Assembly: GCF_003626655.1 (NCBI RefSeq) | Contig: NZ_RBAN01000001.1 | Span: 806,001 to 870,000, forward strand | Direction: 5' to 3' | Length of the DNA stretch: 64,000 nt | DNA from: Micromonospora costi | GTDB lineage: Bacteria; Actinomycetota; Actinomycetes; Mycobacteriales; Micromonosporaceae | Part shown: piece after piece, positions 1 through 8,480 of the stretch | How positions within the stretch are numbered: position 1 is the first letter of the stretch | Layout: every line of letters begins with the position of its first letter | Notes under the pieces: generated by a model | Databases searched by the model: none | Told to the model about the DNA's origin: nothing | What the model saw: the letters and a program-made list of their open reading frames with translations, nothing else | Position numbers and translations under genes: made by a program

Positions 1-91
1 CGGGCAGACGCTCGGCGAGGGGTTCGACCGGATCGGCGAGATGGTGGCGCCGCTGATCGCGTACGGTCTGACCGCCGCCGGGGAGCGTTGA
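1..91 (+). CDS. C-terminal end of an unidentified protein (partial)
   Basis: The last 29 codons of a gene that begins before the window, read in the frame starting at position 2 and ending in TGA at 89-91. The visible tail ends [13 protein letters not shown]. It overlaps the next start codon by one base (TGATG), so the two genes are probably co-transcribed and translationally coupled. A helical tail beside an acyl-CoA dehydrogenase would fit a TetR-type regulator or another fatty-acid gene, but too little is present to assign a family. Confidence 0.6.
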   Translation, partial: GQTLGEGFDRIGEMVAPLIAYGLTAAGER

Positions 92-1311
92 TGGACTTCG
101 CGTACGACAGCCGCACCGAACAGCTGCGCGCCGAACTGGCCGCGTTCCTCGACGAGCACGTCTACCCGGCCGAGCCGGTGCACGCCGAGCAGGTGCACGC
201 CGCCGGTGACCCGTGGGCCCGTCCGCCGATCATGGCCGAACTGAAGTCCGAGGCGCGCAAGCGCGGCCTGTGGAACATCTTCCTGCCCGACCGCCGCTAC
301 GGCGCGGGTCTCACCAACGTCCAGTACGCTCCGCTCGCCGAGCTGACCGGGCGCAGTCCCCACCTGGCCCCCGAGGCGCTGAACTGCGCGGCGCCGGACA
401 CCGGCAACATGGAGCTGCTGGCCGAGTTCGGCTCGGAGCAGCAGCGGGACCGCTGGCTGCGCCCGCTGCTGGAGGGCGAGATCCGGTCGGCGTTCTGCAT
501 GACCGAGCCGGACGTCGCCTCGTCCGACGCCACGAACATCGCGACCCGGATCACCCGCGACGGCGACCACTACGTCATCAACGGCCGCAAGTGGTGGTCG
601 TCCGGGGCCATGGACCCGCGGTGCGAGATCTTCATCGTGATGGGCAAGACCGACCCGGCGGCCGACCGGCACCGCCAGCAGAGCATGGTGCTGGTGCCCC
701 GGGACACGCCGGGCGTCACCGTCCGGCGGGGCATGACGGTGTTCGGCTACAGCGACGCGCCCCACGGCGGGCACGCCGAGATCGACTTCACCGACGTCCG
801 GGTGCCCGTCGAGAACCTGGTGGGCGAGGAGGGCGGCGGCTTCGCCATCGCCCAGGCCCGGCTCGGCCCGGGGCGGATCCACCACTGCATGCGGCTGATC
901 GGCATGGCCGAGCGGGCACTGGAGCTGCTCTGCCGGCGTACCACCGAGCGGGTCGCCTTCGGCCGGCCCCTGGCCGAGCAGGGCGTGGTGCGCGAGTGGA
1001 TCGCCGAGTCCCGCGTACGCATCGAACAGGCCCGCCTGCTGGTGCTCAAGACCGCCTGGCTCATGGACACGGTCGGCAACAAGGGCGCGCACACCGAGAT
1101 CCAGGCCATCAAGATCGCAACGCCGTCGATGGCCGAGTGGGTGATCGACAAGGCCATCCAGGCGTACGGCGGCGCCGGCGTCAGCCAGGACACTCCCCTG
1201 GCCGCCCTGTGGGCGCAGGCCCGTACGCTCCGCCTCGCCGACGGCCCCGACGAGGTCCACCGAGCCTCCCTGGCCCGCCGCGAACTACGCCGCTGGACAA
1301 CCCCGGCCTAA
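91..1311 (+). CDS. Acyl-CoA dehydrogenase family protein
   Basis: Flavoenzyme of 406 residues, expected to oxidise an acyl-CoA to the 2,3-enoyl-CoA with FAD as cofactor, in the cytoplasm. The family signature [12 protein letters not shown] lies near residues 135-146, and the C-terminal domain has the [10 protein letters not shown] and [10 protein letters not shown] blocks. Where medium-chain enzymes carry the catalytic Glu in a YEGT motif, this protein has ADGP, so an Asp appears to take that place; that arrangement is typical of the ACAD10/11-like branch (inference from motif alignment by eye). The ATG at 91 overlaps the stop of the preceding gene, so I prefer it to the TTG at 88. The substrate cannot be read from the sequence. 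The gene is followed by two hairpin elements and the convergent cebR. Confidence 0.93.
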   Translation: MDFAYDSRTEQLRAELAAFLDEHVYPAEPVHAEQVHAAGDPWARPPIMAELKSEARKRGLWNIFLPDRRYGAGLTNVQYAPLAELTGRSPHLAPEALNCAAPDTGNMELLAEFGSEQQRDRWLRPLLEGEIRSAFCMTEPDVASSDATNIATRITRDGDHYVINGRKWWSSGAMDPRCEIFIVMGKTDPAADRHRQQSMVLVPRDTPGVTVRRGMTVFGYSDAPHGGHAEIDFTDVRVPVENLVGEEGGGFAIAQARLGPGRIHHCMRLIGMAERALELLCRRTTERVAFGRPLAEQGVVREWIAESRVRIEQARLLVLKTAWLMDTVGNKGAHTEIQAIKIATPSMAEWVIDKAIQAYGGAGVSQDTPLAALWAQARTLRLADGPDEVHRASLARRELRRWTTPA

Positions 1312-1403
1312 CCCCGCGCTCCGGCCCTCGCCCCCGCGGTCCCCACCCCTGCCCCCGCTCCCCACCCCTGCCCCCCGCTCCCTGCCCCGCTCCCCTCGAC
1401 CCG

Positions 1404-1473
1404 CGATCTTGCAGTTTCGGCCCCTGGATTGCCCCGCTATGTCCGGGATGTCGGGGCGGAAAGTGCAAGATCG
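1404..1473. repeat. Intergenic GATC hairpin element, copy 1
   Basis: The left arm CGATCTTGCAGTTTC (1404-1418) pairs with GAAAGTGCAAGATCG (1459-1473) with one mismatch. An inner GCCCC/GGGGC pair extends the stem. The interior sequence closely matches copy 2, 48 bases downstream, so the two are homologous. There is no U-tract, so if it terminates transcription it does so by structure alone. Confidence 0.85.
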
Positions 1474-1520
1474 CCGAGGCGGTGCCGCCCCCGCGGGACC
1501 CCGCACCCCGACGCTCTCGC

Positions 1521-1590
1521 CGATCTTGCACTTTCGGCCCCTGAATTGCCCCGTTATGTCCCTGATGCCGGGGCACAAAGTGCAAGATCG
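1521..1590. repeat. Intergenic GATC hairpin element, copy 2
   Basis: The left arm CGATCTTGCACTTT (1521-1534) is perfectly complementary to AAAGTGCAAGATCG (1577-1590), with inner GCCCC/GGGGC pairing. It has the same length as copy 1 (70 bases) and a near-identical interior, which suggests a local duplication or two insertions of one element. A third relative is at 17062-17130. Confidence 0.87.
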
Positions 1591-1624
1591 CGGGGAAGGG
1601 GGAGCGCGGGGAGGGCGTGGCGCG

Positions 1625-2671
1625 TTAGGCCGAGGCTCGGTTGATCAGGTGGGTGTCCAGCAGGATGTGGGGGGCGGGGAGGTCGTCGCCGCGGATGCGG
1701 GCCACCAGCAGTCGGGCCATCTGCCGCCCCATCTCCTCCACCGGCTGGAAGACCGTGGTCAGCGGCGGGTCGGCCTGGCGGGCGATCGGGGCGTCGTCGA
1801 AGCCCACGACGGCCACGTCCTCGGGCACGCGCCGGCCGGCCTCGCGCAGCGTACGCAGGGCGCCGAACGCCATGAGGTCGGAGGCCACGAAGACGGCGTC
1901 CAGGTCCGGTCGGACCTCCAGCAGCCGCCGCATGCTGGCCGCCCCGCTCTCCTCGCTGAAGTCGCCGTACGCCACGAGGTCGCGGTCGACGCCGCCCAGC
2001 GCGGCCGTCACCGCCTCCGTGTAGCCGGCGAGCCGCGCCAGGCCGGCGCCCATGTCCTGCGGGCCGGCGATGGTGGCGATGCGCCGCCGCCCCTGCTCGG
2101 CGAGGTACCGCACCGCGTTCCGCGCACCGCCCACGTTGTCGACGTCGACGAACCAGGCCGGCTGCGCACCGGGCTGCAGCATCCGCGCCGGCCGCCCGCC
2201 GAGCACGCTGGGCAGCCCCCGCTCCTCCAGCAGGGTGGGCAGCGGGTCGGAGTCGTGCAGGGAGAGCAGCAGGACGCCGTCGACGTGCTGGTTGGTGAGG
2301 TGGTGCTCGACGCGTTCCCGTTCCAGGGGCGACTGCACCATGGCCAGCCAGAGCTGCATCGGGGTTTCCAGGAGCGCGGAGCTGACCCCGCGCACGATCG
2401 CCGCGAAGAACGGCTCGGTGAAGACCCGCTCGCCGGACTCGGAGACGACCAGCGCCACGGAGTCGGTCCGCTGGGTGACGAGCGCGCGGGCGGCCCGGTT
2501 CGGCACGTACCCCAGCTCGGCGATGGCCTGCTGCACGGCGGCCCGCGCCTCCGGGCTGACCTGCGGGGAGCCGTTGACCACGCGGGAGACCGTCCCGCGC
2601 CCGACACCGGCGCGGGCGGCGACCGCGTCGAGGGTGGGGCGCCCGAGCGACCGGCTGCGCTGCGTTGTCAT
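1625..2671 (-). CDS. cebR: LacI-family repressor of the cellobiose locus (CebR-like)
   Basis: LacI-type transcription factor of 348 residues. The N-terminus carries the helix-turn-helix and hinge helix (TLDAVAARAGVGRGTVSRVV, then NGSPQVS), followed by a periplasmic-binding-protein-like sensor domain with the usual VGFDD segment near the C-terminus. The ATG at 2671 has GGAGGAG 6-7 bases upstream. The gene lies downstream of bglC in the same direction. The 14-base palindromes upstream of cebE match the established CebR operator (TGGGAGCGCTCCCA), which supports the CebR assignment. In Streptomyces CebR releases DNA when cello-oligosaccharides bind; the same is inferred here. A perfect 15-bp hairpin separates it from bglC, so it may have its own promoter or receive only read-through. 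Confidence 0.85.
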   Translation of the reverse strand: MTTQRSRSLGRPTLDAVAARAGVGRGTVSRVVNGSPQVSPEARAAVQQAIAELGYVPNRAARALVTQRTDSVALVVSESGERVFTEPFFAAIVRGVSSALLETPMQLWLAMVQSPLERERVEHHLTNQHVDGVLLLSLHDSDPLPTLLEERGLPSVLGGRPARMLQPGAQPAWFVDVDNVGGARNAVRYLAEQGRRRIATIAGPQDMGAGLARLAGYTEAVTAALGGVDRDLVAYGDFSEESGAASMRRLLEVRPDLDAVFVASDLMAFGALRTLREAGRRVPEDVAVVGFDDAPIARQADPPLTTVFQPVEEMGRQMARLLVARIRGDDLPAPHILLDTHLINRASA

Positions 2672-2690
2672 TCTCTGCTCCTCCGACGTC

Positions 2691-2732
2691 GGGCGGTCCG
2701 GCGCCGCCGCGGACGGTGGCGCCGGACCGCCC
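2691..2732 (-). terminator. Hairpin between bglC and cebR
   Basis: A perfect 15-bp inverted repeat, GGGCGGTCCGGCGCC (2691-2705) with its complement at 2718-2732 and a 12-base loop. It sits just after the bglC stop on the transcribed strand and before the cebR ribosome-binding site. There is no T-run. It likely terminates or attenuates ceb operon transcription before cebR. Confidence 0.7.
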
Positions 2733-2749
2733 GGTTGGCTGGCCCGAGC

Positions 2750-4183
2750 CTACTGCGCGGCCAGACCGTTGCGTCGGATCACCTCGGCGTACCACCTGGC
2801 GCTGGACTTGGGGATCCGGGCCTGGCTCTCGTAGTCGACGTAGATCATGCCGAATCGCTTGGTGTAACCCCAGGCCCACTCGAAATTATCCATGAGTGAC
2901 CAGGCGAAATAGCCGCGCAGGGGTACGCCCGCGCCGATGGCCGCGTGCGCGGCGCGCAGGTGGGCGTCGAAGTACGCGAGCCGGTCGGCGTCGTCGACCC
3001 GGCCGTCGGCCACCTCGTCGACGAAGGCCGAGCCGTTCTCGGTGACGTAGAGCGGCAGGTCCGTGTACTCGTCGTGCACGCGGCGCAGCGTCTCGACGAG
3101 GCCGGGCGCGTCGATCTCCCAGTTCATGTCGGTGACCGGCACGCCCCGGCTCACGAACCGGACGTCCTCGCTGCCCGGCCAGCAGGACGGCGACCGCCAG
3201 TACGCCTCGGGCTCGACGCCCTCGACGGGCGCGGCCACCACGTGCCGGCTGTAGTAGTTGATCCCGACCAGGTCCAGCGGGCTCGAGATCACCGCGAGGT
3301 CGCCGTCGCGTACGTGGCCGAAGTCGGTGACCTCGCGCAGGTCGGCCATGAGGTCGGGCGGGTACGCGCCGCGCAGCAGCGGGTCGAGGAAGAACCGGTT
3401 GGCCAGCGCGTCGATCCGCCGGGCCGCGTCCCGGTCGGCGGGCGCGTCGGTGGCCGGGGTGACCGGGTAGAGGTTGACGGTCACCCCCACCTCGGCCTCC
3501 GGCCGTGCCGCCCGCAGCGCCTGCACGGCGAGCCCGTGGCCGAGCATCAGGTGGTGGCCGGCGCGGACGGCGTCGGCGCCGTCGGACCGGCCGGGCGCGT
3601 GCGTGCCGGACCCGTAGCCGAGGAACGCCGAGCACCAGGGCTCGTTGAGGGTGGTCCAGTAGCGGACCCGGTCGCCGAGCGCGTCGGCGACGAGCGTGGT
3701 GTAGTCGGCGAACCGGGCGGCCGTGTCCCGGGCGGGCCAACCGCCGGCGTCCTCCAGCGGCTGGGGCAGGTCCCAGTGGTAGAGCGTGAGCCACGGCTCG
3801 ATGCCGTGGGTCAGCAGCTCGTCGATCAGCCGCCGGTAGAAGTCGAGCCCTTCGGGGTTGGCCGGCCCGGTGCCGCCGGGCTGCACCCGCGGCCAGGAGA
3901 CGGAGAACCGGTAGGAGGTCAGGCCGAGGTCGGCCATGAGCGCGACGTCGTCGCGGAGCCGGTGGTAGTGGTCGCAGGCCACGTCGCCGGTGTGGCCCTC
4001 GCGTACCCGGCCGGGCGTGTGGCTGAACGTGTCCCAGATCGACGGCGTACGGCCACCCTCGGTGGCCGCCCCCTCGACCTGGTACGCCGCGGTGGCCGCG
4101 CCCCACAGGAAGCCGGGCGGGAAGGTCAGCTCCGGCCGGGGGTCGAGGACGCCGACGGCGGGCGGGCTGGCGGGATTGCTCAC
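2750..4183 (-). CDS. bglC: Glycoside hydrolase family 1 beta-glucosidase
   Basis: Cytoplasmic GH1 enzyme of 477 residues, predicted to hydrolyse cellobiose and other short beta-glucosides to glucose with retention of configuration. The N-terminal family signature is [15 protein letters not shown] (residues 25-39). The acid/base Glu is E181 in TLNEP and the nucleophile is E382 in VTENG, both intact. Length is normal for the family and no signal peptide is seen, consistent with hydrolysis after import. The GTG start at 4183 overlaps the stop of the permease gene by four bases (GTGA), so translation is coupled to CebG. Synteny and the upstream operators match the Streptomyces cebEFG-bglC locus. 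Confidence 0.95.
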   Translation of the reverse strand: MSNPASPPAVGVLDPRPELTFPPGFLWGAATAAYQVEGAATEGGRTPSIWDTFSHTPGRVREGHTGDVACDHYHRLRDDVALMADLGLTSYRFSVSWPRVQPGGTGPANPEGLDFYRRLIDELLTHGIEPWLTLYHWDLPQPLEDAGGWPARDTAARFADYTTLVADALGDRVRYWTTLNEPWCSAFLGYGSGTHAPGRSDGADAVRAGHHLMLGHGLAVQALRAARPEAEVGVTVNLYPVTPATDAPADRDAARRIDALANRFFLDPLLRGAYPPDLMADLREVTDFGHVRDGDLAVISSPLDLVGINYYSRHVVAAPVEGVEPEAYWRSPSCWPGSEDVRFVSRGVPVTDMNWEIDAPGLVETLRRVHDEYTDLPLYVTENGSAFVDEVADGRVDDADRLAYFDAHLRAAHAAIGAGVPLRGYFAWSLMDNFEWAWGYTKRFGMIYVDYESQARIPKSSARWYAEVIRRNGLAAQ

Positions 4184-5088
4184 GACTTGACGGCACCTTC
4201 CATGATCCCGCCGATGATCTGGCGGCCGAAGATGAGGAACACGATCAACAGGGGCAGGGTCGCCAGCGCGGTGCCGGCGAACAGGGCGACGTAGTCCGTC
4301 TGGTACGGCCCGGACGAGAGGATCTTCAGGGAGTACTGCACCGTCGGGGTGTCCGGGGTGAGCACGATGAACGGCCAGAGGAACTCGTTCCAGGTCTGCA
4401 TGAAGGTCAGCAGGCCGAGCACCGCCGCCGCCGGCCGCAGCGCGGGCAGGACGACGTTCCAGTAGACGCGCCAGGTGGAGCAGCCGTCCAGCCGGGCCGC
4501 CTCGATCAGCTCGTCGCTGACCGCGGACATCGCGTACTGGCGCATCATGAACACGCCGAAGCCCTGCACGAGGAACGGCACGATGACCGCCTGCAGGGTG
4601 CCCGTCCAGCCGAGTTCCACCATCATCAGGTAGAGCGGGATGACGCCGAGCTGGGTCGGCACCATCATGGTGAGGATGATGACCAGCAGCAGCGCGTTGC
4701 TGCCCCGGAACTTGAGCTTCGCGAAGGCGAAGCCGGCCAGGCTGGAGAAGAAGATCACCGAGATGGTGACCACACTCGACACGACGGCCGAGTTGACCAG
4801 GCCGTAGACGAACGCGGCGTCCTCGTTGGCGAGCATCCGGTCGATGTTGGTGAACAGCTGGTCGCCGGGGGTCGGCGGCATCTCGTAGACCGCGCTGTTG
4901 TCCCGCGAGGCGATGATGAACGACCAGATGATCGGGAAGATCGACAACACGGAGCCGAGGATCAGCGCGAGGTACGTCAGCGGGCTGGCCTGCCAGAGCT
5001 GGGCGGCGGGGGCACGGCCGCGCCGGCGGCGTCGCGGGGTCGGCGGCAGCGGGGTCACCGACCTGGGAAGGGTCTGCGTGGTGGTCAC
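4180..5088 (-). CDS. cebG: ABC sugar transporter permease, MalG type
   Basis: Inner-membrane permease of 302 residues with a cytoplasmic Arg/Pro-rich N-terminus, a first membrane segment around [19 protein letters not shown] and further hydrophobic helices. The coupling-helix EAA motif ([20 protein letters not shown]) contacts the ATPase. I start it at the GTG at 5088, which overlaps the MalF-type stop by four bases; the open frame runs much further upstream but that part overlaps the other permease out of frame. With CebF it should form the pore for cello-oligosaccharide uptake. No dedicated ATPase is encoded here; in Streptomyces the shared MsiK serves this role, and an ATPase elsewhere is inferred. 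Confidence 0.92.
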   Translation of the reverse strand: MTTTQTLPRSVTPLPPTPRRRRRGRAPAAQLWQASPLTYLALILGSVLSIFPIIWSFIIASRDNSAVYEMPPTPGDQLFTNIDRMLANEDAAFVYGLVNSAVVSSVVTISVIFFSSLAGFAFAKLKFRGSNALLLVIILTMMVPTQLGVIPLYLMMVELGWTGTLQAVIVPFLVQGFGVFMMRQYAMSAVSDELIEAARLDGCSTWRVYWNVVLPALRPAAAVLGLLTFMQTWNEFLWPFIVLTPDTPTVQYSLKILSSGPYQTDYVALFAGTALATLPLLIVFLIFGRQIIGGIMEGAVKS

Positions 5089-6068
5089 TTCCTGTCCCCC
5101 TTCACCGACCGGCGCACCAGTGCGAAGTTGATCAGCGCGAAGATGATGATCATCATGAAGAGCAGCCACGACATCGCCGAGCCGTACCCGTACTCGGCGT
5201 TGCCGGTGAAGGTCTTCTCGTAGATGTACATGGCCAGGGTCTGGAACTGGTGGTCGGCGCCACCGCGGACCAGGCCGAACCCGTACATCAGGGGCTCGGT
5301 GAAGATCTGGAAGCCGCCGATGGTCGAGATGATGACGGTGAAGAGGATCGTCGGCCGGATCAGCGGCACGGTGATCGTCCAGAACTGCCGCCACGCCGAG
5401 GCGCCGTCCAGCGACGCCGACTCGTACAGGTCCTTCGGGATGGCCTGCATGGCGCCGAGGTAGATCAGCGCGTTGTAGCCGGTCCACCGCCAGTCGACCA
5501 TGAAGGCGACCGCGAACCAGGAGGCGTAACGGTTGTCGCGCCACGCGATCGGATCGAAGCCGACCGTGCCGAGCAGCCAGTTGATGAGGCCGTACCGGTC
5601 CGCGAAGATCAGCGCGAAGATGATGCCGACGGCGGCCACCGAGGTGATGTTGGGTACGACGATGCCCATCCGCAGCAGCGTCCGGCCCCGCATCTGCCGG
5701 TTCAGCAGGTTGGCGAGGATCAGCGCCACGATGAGCTGCGGCACCGTGCTGAGCACGAAGATGCCGAGGGTGTTGTAGGCGGCGTTCCAGAACTGGGCGT
5801 CCTCCATCAGGACGCGGTAGTTCTCCAGCCCCGTGAACTCCTTGGTCCCGCTCAGCAGTTCGTAGTCGAAGAGCGAGACGTAGACCGTGTAGAGGACCGG
5901 GAAGAGGCCGAAGACCCCGAACAGGGCGAAGAACGGAGCGATGTAGAGGTACGGGGAGTACTTGAGGTCCCACCGGCCGAGCCGGTACGACGAGCGCCGC
6001 GGCGCCGGGGTGGAGGAGGGTGGCGTGGCCCTGTGCCGTGGCGGTGCCGCGCCGGCAGTGGAACTCAT
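5085..6068 (-). CDS. cebF: ABC sugar transporter permease, MalF type
   Basis: Permease of 327 residues. A basic, Pro/Ser-rich cytoplasmic N-terminus of about 45 residues precedes the first membrane helix ([20 protein letters not shown]). Several further helices follow, and the EAA loop is [20 protein letters not shown]. The ATG at 6068 has a GGAAGGA element upstream. It is the first permease after the binding-protein gene, from which it is separated by about 130 bases holding two strong hairpins. It is the expected partner of CebG in cellobiose/beta-glucoside import. Confidence 0.92.
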   Translation of the reverse strand: MSSTAGAAPPRHRATPPSSTPAPRRSSYRLGRWDLKYSPYLYIAPFFALFGVFGLFPVLYTVYVSLFDYELLSGTKEFTGLENYRVLMEDAQFWNAAYNTLGIFVLSTVPQLIVALILANLLNRQMRGRTLLRMGIVVPNITSVAAVGIIFALIFADRYGLINWLLGTVGFDPIAWRDNRYASWFAVAFMVDWRWTGYNALIYLGAMQAIPKDLYESASLDGASAWRQFWTITVPLIRPTILFTVIISTIGGFQIFTEPLMYGFGLVRGGADHQFQTLAMYIYEKTFTGNAEYGYGSAMSWLLFMMIIIFALINFALVRRSVKGDRK

Positions 6069-6110
6069 GGCAGGTCCTTCCGGAGGATGGGGCGGCGGTG
6101 ACCTCTCGCG

Positions 6111-6183
6111 GCGGCGCCCACACCCTGGCCGGGTGTGGGCGCCGCCGCCGAGCCCACGGGCACCGGATGCCGTGGGCTCGGCG
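6111..6183 (-). promoter_or_regulatory. Double hairpin between cebE and cebF
   Basis: Two adjacent stem-loops lie downstream of cebE. The first has perfect 15-bp arms (6111-6125 with 6131-6145, 5-base loop). The second pairs CGAGCCCACGG (6149-6159) with 6170-6180 and extends outward to about 6183. In binding-protein transporter operons such structures commonly stabilise the upstream message and lower permease transcription, giving excess binding protein; that role is inferred here. Confidence 0.7.
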
Positions 6184-6196
6184 GGTCAACGGCGAC

Positions 6197-7504
6197 TCAG
6201 CTGGTCGCCTTCTTGGCCTCGTCGACCGCCTTCTTCCAGGCGGCGTCCGAACTTGCCTGGCCACGCTCGGCCGCCTGCATCTGCGGCTCGAAGATGGTCT
6301 CCCAGACCTGCTGGTGCTTGGCACCGAGGAAGACCGGCTTCATGTTCTTGACGCTCTCACCGAAGATCTGACCGATGGGGGCGCCGCTGAAGTAGTCGCT
6401 CGTCTTGTCCTTGAACGCCGGGTCCTCGAGGCCGGCGATGTCGGACGGCATGGCGGCCGCCTCCTTGAACGCCGCCAGGTGGCCCTCCTTGCTGGTCAGG
6501 TACTTGGCCAGCAGGTAGGCCTCCTTCGGGTGCTTGGTCTGCGCCGGGATGGCGAGGTACGAGCCGCCCCAGTTGCCGCCACCGCCGGGGATCGTGGCGA
6601 TGTCCCACTTGCCGGCGTTGGCCGGGCCGGAGCGCTGGGCGATGACGCCCTCGGTCATCCACGCCGGGCAGGGCAGCGTGGCGAACGCGGAGTTCTTGAA
6701 GGCCGCGTCCCAGTCGGCGCTCCACCGCTGCGCCTTGGCCGTCAGCCCGTCAGCGGCCATCTGCAGGCCCAGGTCCCAGGTCTGCTTGATCACCGGGTTG
6801 GTGTCGCCGATGAACTTGTTGTCCTTGTCGAAGAAGAAGGTCTCCGAGTTCTGCATGACGTACGGCTGCATCAGGCTGGTGGCGCTGTCCAGCCAGGCGG
6901 CCTTGACCTTGCCGCTGGCCTTGAACTCCTTGCCCAGGGCGATGTAGTCCTGCCAGGTGGTGATCCGCTTGGAGACCTCGTCCCGGTCGGTGGGCAGGCC
7001 GGCCTGCTGGAACAGGTCCTTGCGGTAGCACATGGCCAGGCCGCCGACGTCGGTGCCGAGCCCGATCAGCTTCTTGCCGTCCGGCGTCAGGGCGTTGTTC
7101 CACTTCCACTCGGGGAAGTTGGCCTTCAGCTCACCGGCGCCCAGGTCGAGCAGGTTGGCGAACTTGTCGTGGTTCTGGACGTACCCGAGCAGGACGCCCT
7201 CCTCCAGACCGACCACGTCGCCGGCCCCGCTGCCCGCGGCGAGCCACTGCACCAGCTTCGGCTGGAAGTCCCGCAGCTCGCCCATCTTCTGGTGCTCGAC
7301 CTTGATGTTCGGGTTGGCCGCCTCGAAGTCCTTGATGGCCTGGTCGTAGCCGAAGTTCTGGAAGGTCTGCAGGACCAGCTTGACCTGGCCGCCCTCGCCG
7401 GTCCCCTCGTCGTCGCTCTTGCTGCACGACGCGCTGCCGAGAGCCACGCACGCGGCGATCGCGGCGACCGCGGCCGTGCGGAGCCGTCGCCTGATGACGC
7501 TCAT
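6197..7504 (-). CDS. cebE: Extracellular solute-binding protein (cellobiose-type lipoprotein)
   Basis: Substrate-binding protein of 435 residues, bacterial extracellular solute-binding family 1. The N-terminus has an RRR n-region and a short hydrophobic core. Two Cys candidates for lipidation are visible: C19 after IAA, and C27 after GSAS, followed by an acidic Ser/Gly-rich linker. The mature part shows family features such as QTFQNFGYDQAIKDFEAANP and the tail FEPQMQAAERGQASSDAAWK. It should capture cello-oligosaccharides outside the membrane and deliver them to CebFG. It is the first gene of the operon; two CebR-type operators lie about 130 and 180 bases upstream. The sugar is assigned from operator and gene order, not from binding residues. 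Confidence 0.88.
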   Translation of the reverse strand: MSVIRRRLRTAAVAAIAACVALGSASCSKSDDEGTGEGGQVKLVLQTFQNFGYDQAIKDFEAANPNIKVEHQKMGELRDFQPKLVQWLAAGSGAGDVVGLEEGVLLGYVQNHDKFANLLDLGAGELKANFPEWKWNNALTPDGKKLIGLGTDVGGLAMCYRKDLFQQAGLPTDRDEVSKRITTWQDYIALGKEFKASGKVKAAWLDSATSLMQPYVMQNSETFFFDKDNKFIGDTNPVIKQTWDLGLQMAADGLTAKAQRWSADWDAAFKNSAFATLPCPAWMTEGVIAQRSGPANAGKWDIATIPGGGGNWGGSYLAIPAQTKHPKEAYLLAKYLTSKEGHLAAFKEAAAMPSDIAGLEDPAFKDKTSDYFSGAPIGQIFGESVKNMKPVFLGAKHQQVWETIFEPQMQAAERGQASSDAAWKKAVDEAKKATS

Positions 7505-7632
7505 CCTGACCCCTCTCAGGTGGATACCTCATGTGGTGGGTGTGTCCCCGGAACGGCGCTCGGGTGGTCCTCGCGGGATTCCGGGCTGCTGGTGCCTTGC
7601 CGCGCTCGTGCGATACCTGCCCGCCGACATGT

Positions 7633-7646
7633 CGGGAGCGCTCCCA
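7633..7646. promoter_or_regulatory. CebR-type operator, site 1
   Basis: CGGGAGCGCTCCCA, a perfect 12-base core palindrome (GGGAGCGCTCCC, 7634-7645) matching the known CebR box TGGGAGCGCTCCCA at 13 of 14 positions. It lies 129 bases upstream of the cebE start. Binding by the LacI-type protein encoded at 1625-2671 is inferred. Confidence 0.85.
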
Positions 7647-7685
7647 TGAGATTGCCGGGGCGTTTCAGGGGAGTCAATAGACCGA

Positions 7686-7699
7686 TGGGAGCGTTCCCA
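7686..7699. promoter_or_regulatory. CebR-type operator, site 2
   Basis: TGGGAGCGTTCCCA matches the CebR box at 13 of 14 positions. It is centred 53 bases from site 1, about five helical turns, so both sites could be occupied on one DNA face. Two boxes upstream of cebE fit strong glucose-independent repression relieved by cellobiose (family knowledge). Confidence 0.85.
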
Positions 7700-7755
7700 G
7701 ATCGTTACCGGCGAGCAGCTCGACAGCGCCGGGTGGAGTGTGCGGGTCGCGCCCG

Positions 7756-7779
7756 CGACCGCGGGGCATCCCGCGGTCG
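7756..7779 (-). terminator. Hairpin after the pRiA4b-type gene
   Basis: CGACCGCGGG (7756-7765) pairs perfectly with CCCGCGGTCG (7770-7779) across a 4-base loop, immediately downstream of the stop of the leftward gene at 7785. It probably keeps transcription from running into the ceb control region. Confidence 0.7.
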
Positions 7780-7784
7780 TCCCG

Positions 7785-8330
7785 TCAGCAGAAGCGGCGC
7801 AGCAGGGTGCCGGCGCGGCCGGCGTCGAAGGCGGCCGGGTCGAACGCGTCGCCCGCCCACTCCCGCATCGGCCCGTGCTCCGGATGCCGTGGGTCGGCCA
7901 GCGCGGCGAGCAGCGCCTGGTAGCCGGCAGGCCCGCCGACGTCCTCCGGCGGGCAGGCCCGCTCACCGTCGAGGCAGGCCGGGTAACGCTCCTCCGGGTC
8001 GGCGGTCACCGCGTCCTCGACGACGAGGTCGTGCTCCCACCAGTCGCCGAAGTCGTACGTGTACTGGAACCGGCTGCCCTTGCCGAGCACCGCGTCGAGG
8101 CGGACATCCAGCTCGTCGTGGAGCGCCAGCTCGCCGTCCGGGTCGGGTTCGCCGTACTGGAGGCCGTCGATCTCAAACGAGTGCAGGTGGCAGTCGCGCC
8201 AACCCATCGCGTGCTGGACCACCCGGTGCAGCCGGTCGAGGGTGTAGCCGGACGGCACGAGCACCCGACGCCAGACCGGCGGGCGGACCCCGGCGAGGGA
8301 CATCCTCACCTGGAAGATCTGACGCGGCAT
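7785..8330 (-). CDS. Plasmid pRiA4b ORF-3-like family protein
   Basis: Soluble protein of 181 residues, recognised by the family pattern IFQVRMSLAGVRPPVWRRVL at the N-terminus, then LHRVVQHAMGWRDCHLHSFEI, YTYDFGDWWEHDL and the Cys/Gly-rich stretch CLDGERACPPEDVGG. The family is named after a plasmid ORF and is also annotated as an IS1096 passenger protein, but its biochemical role is unknown. The ATG at 8330 has GAGGAGG upstream; the open frame continues far upstream but that part is antisense to other genes. No transposase or inverted repeats flank it, so it looks like a resident chromosomal gene. Confidence 0.88.
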   Translation of the reverse strand: MPRQIFQVRMSLAGVRPPVWRRVLVPSGYTLDRLHRVVQHAMGWRDCHLHSFEIDGLQYGEPDPDGELALHDELDVRLDAVLGKGSRFQYTYDFGDWWEHDLVVEDAVTADPEERYPACLDGERACPPEDVGGPAGYQALLAALADPRHPEHGPMREWAGDAFDPAAFDAGRAGTLLRRFC

Positions 8331-8480
8331 GCTGTCCACTCCTCCTCGGGCATAGGCTGCGAGCATGATCTGCCGAGCGTGCCGGGCGAGGCGGCACGAC
8401 GACTGTCCGGGGCGGAACTGGTGCGACTGCCAGCACCGTACCCCCCGACCGACCCCTCCGGTCACCGGTCCGGCCAGCGA

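Larger units (their letters stand above)
1312..1624. other. Convergent intergenic region with two hairpin elements
   Basis: About 310 bases between the convergent acyl-CoA dehydrogenase and cebR genes. No credible gene is seen; open frames here are low-complexity Pro/Arg/Gly. The first 90 bases are C-rich with repeated CCCC runs. The rest holds two related 70-base hairpins, listed separately, which may act as two-way terminators. Confidence 0.8.

Noticed and set aside
213..1544. Long open frame on the plus strand within the acyl-CoA dehydrogenase gene
   Set aside because: Its translation is Arg/Pro/Gly-rich low complexity, the usual shadow of a GC-rich gene read in another frame.
7785..8330. 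Insertion sequence, because the protein family is annotated as an IS1096 passenger
   Set aside because: No transposase, terminal repeats or target duplication around it.
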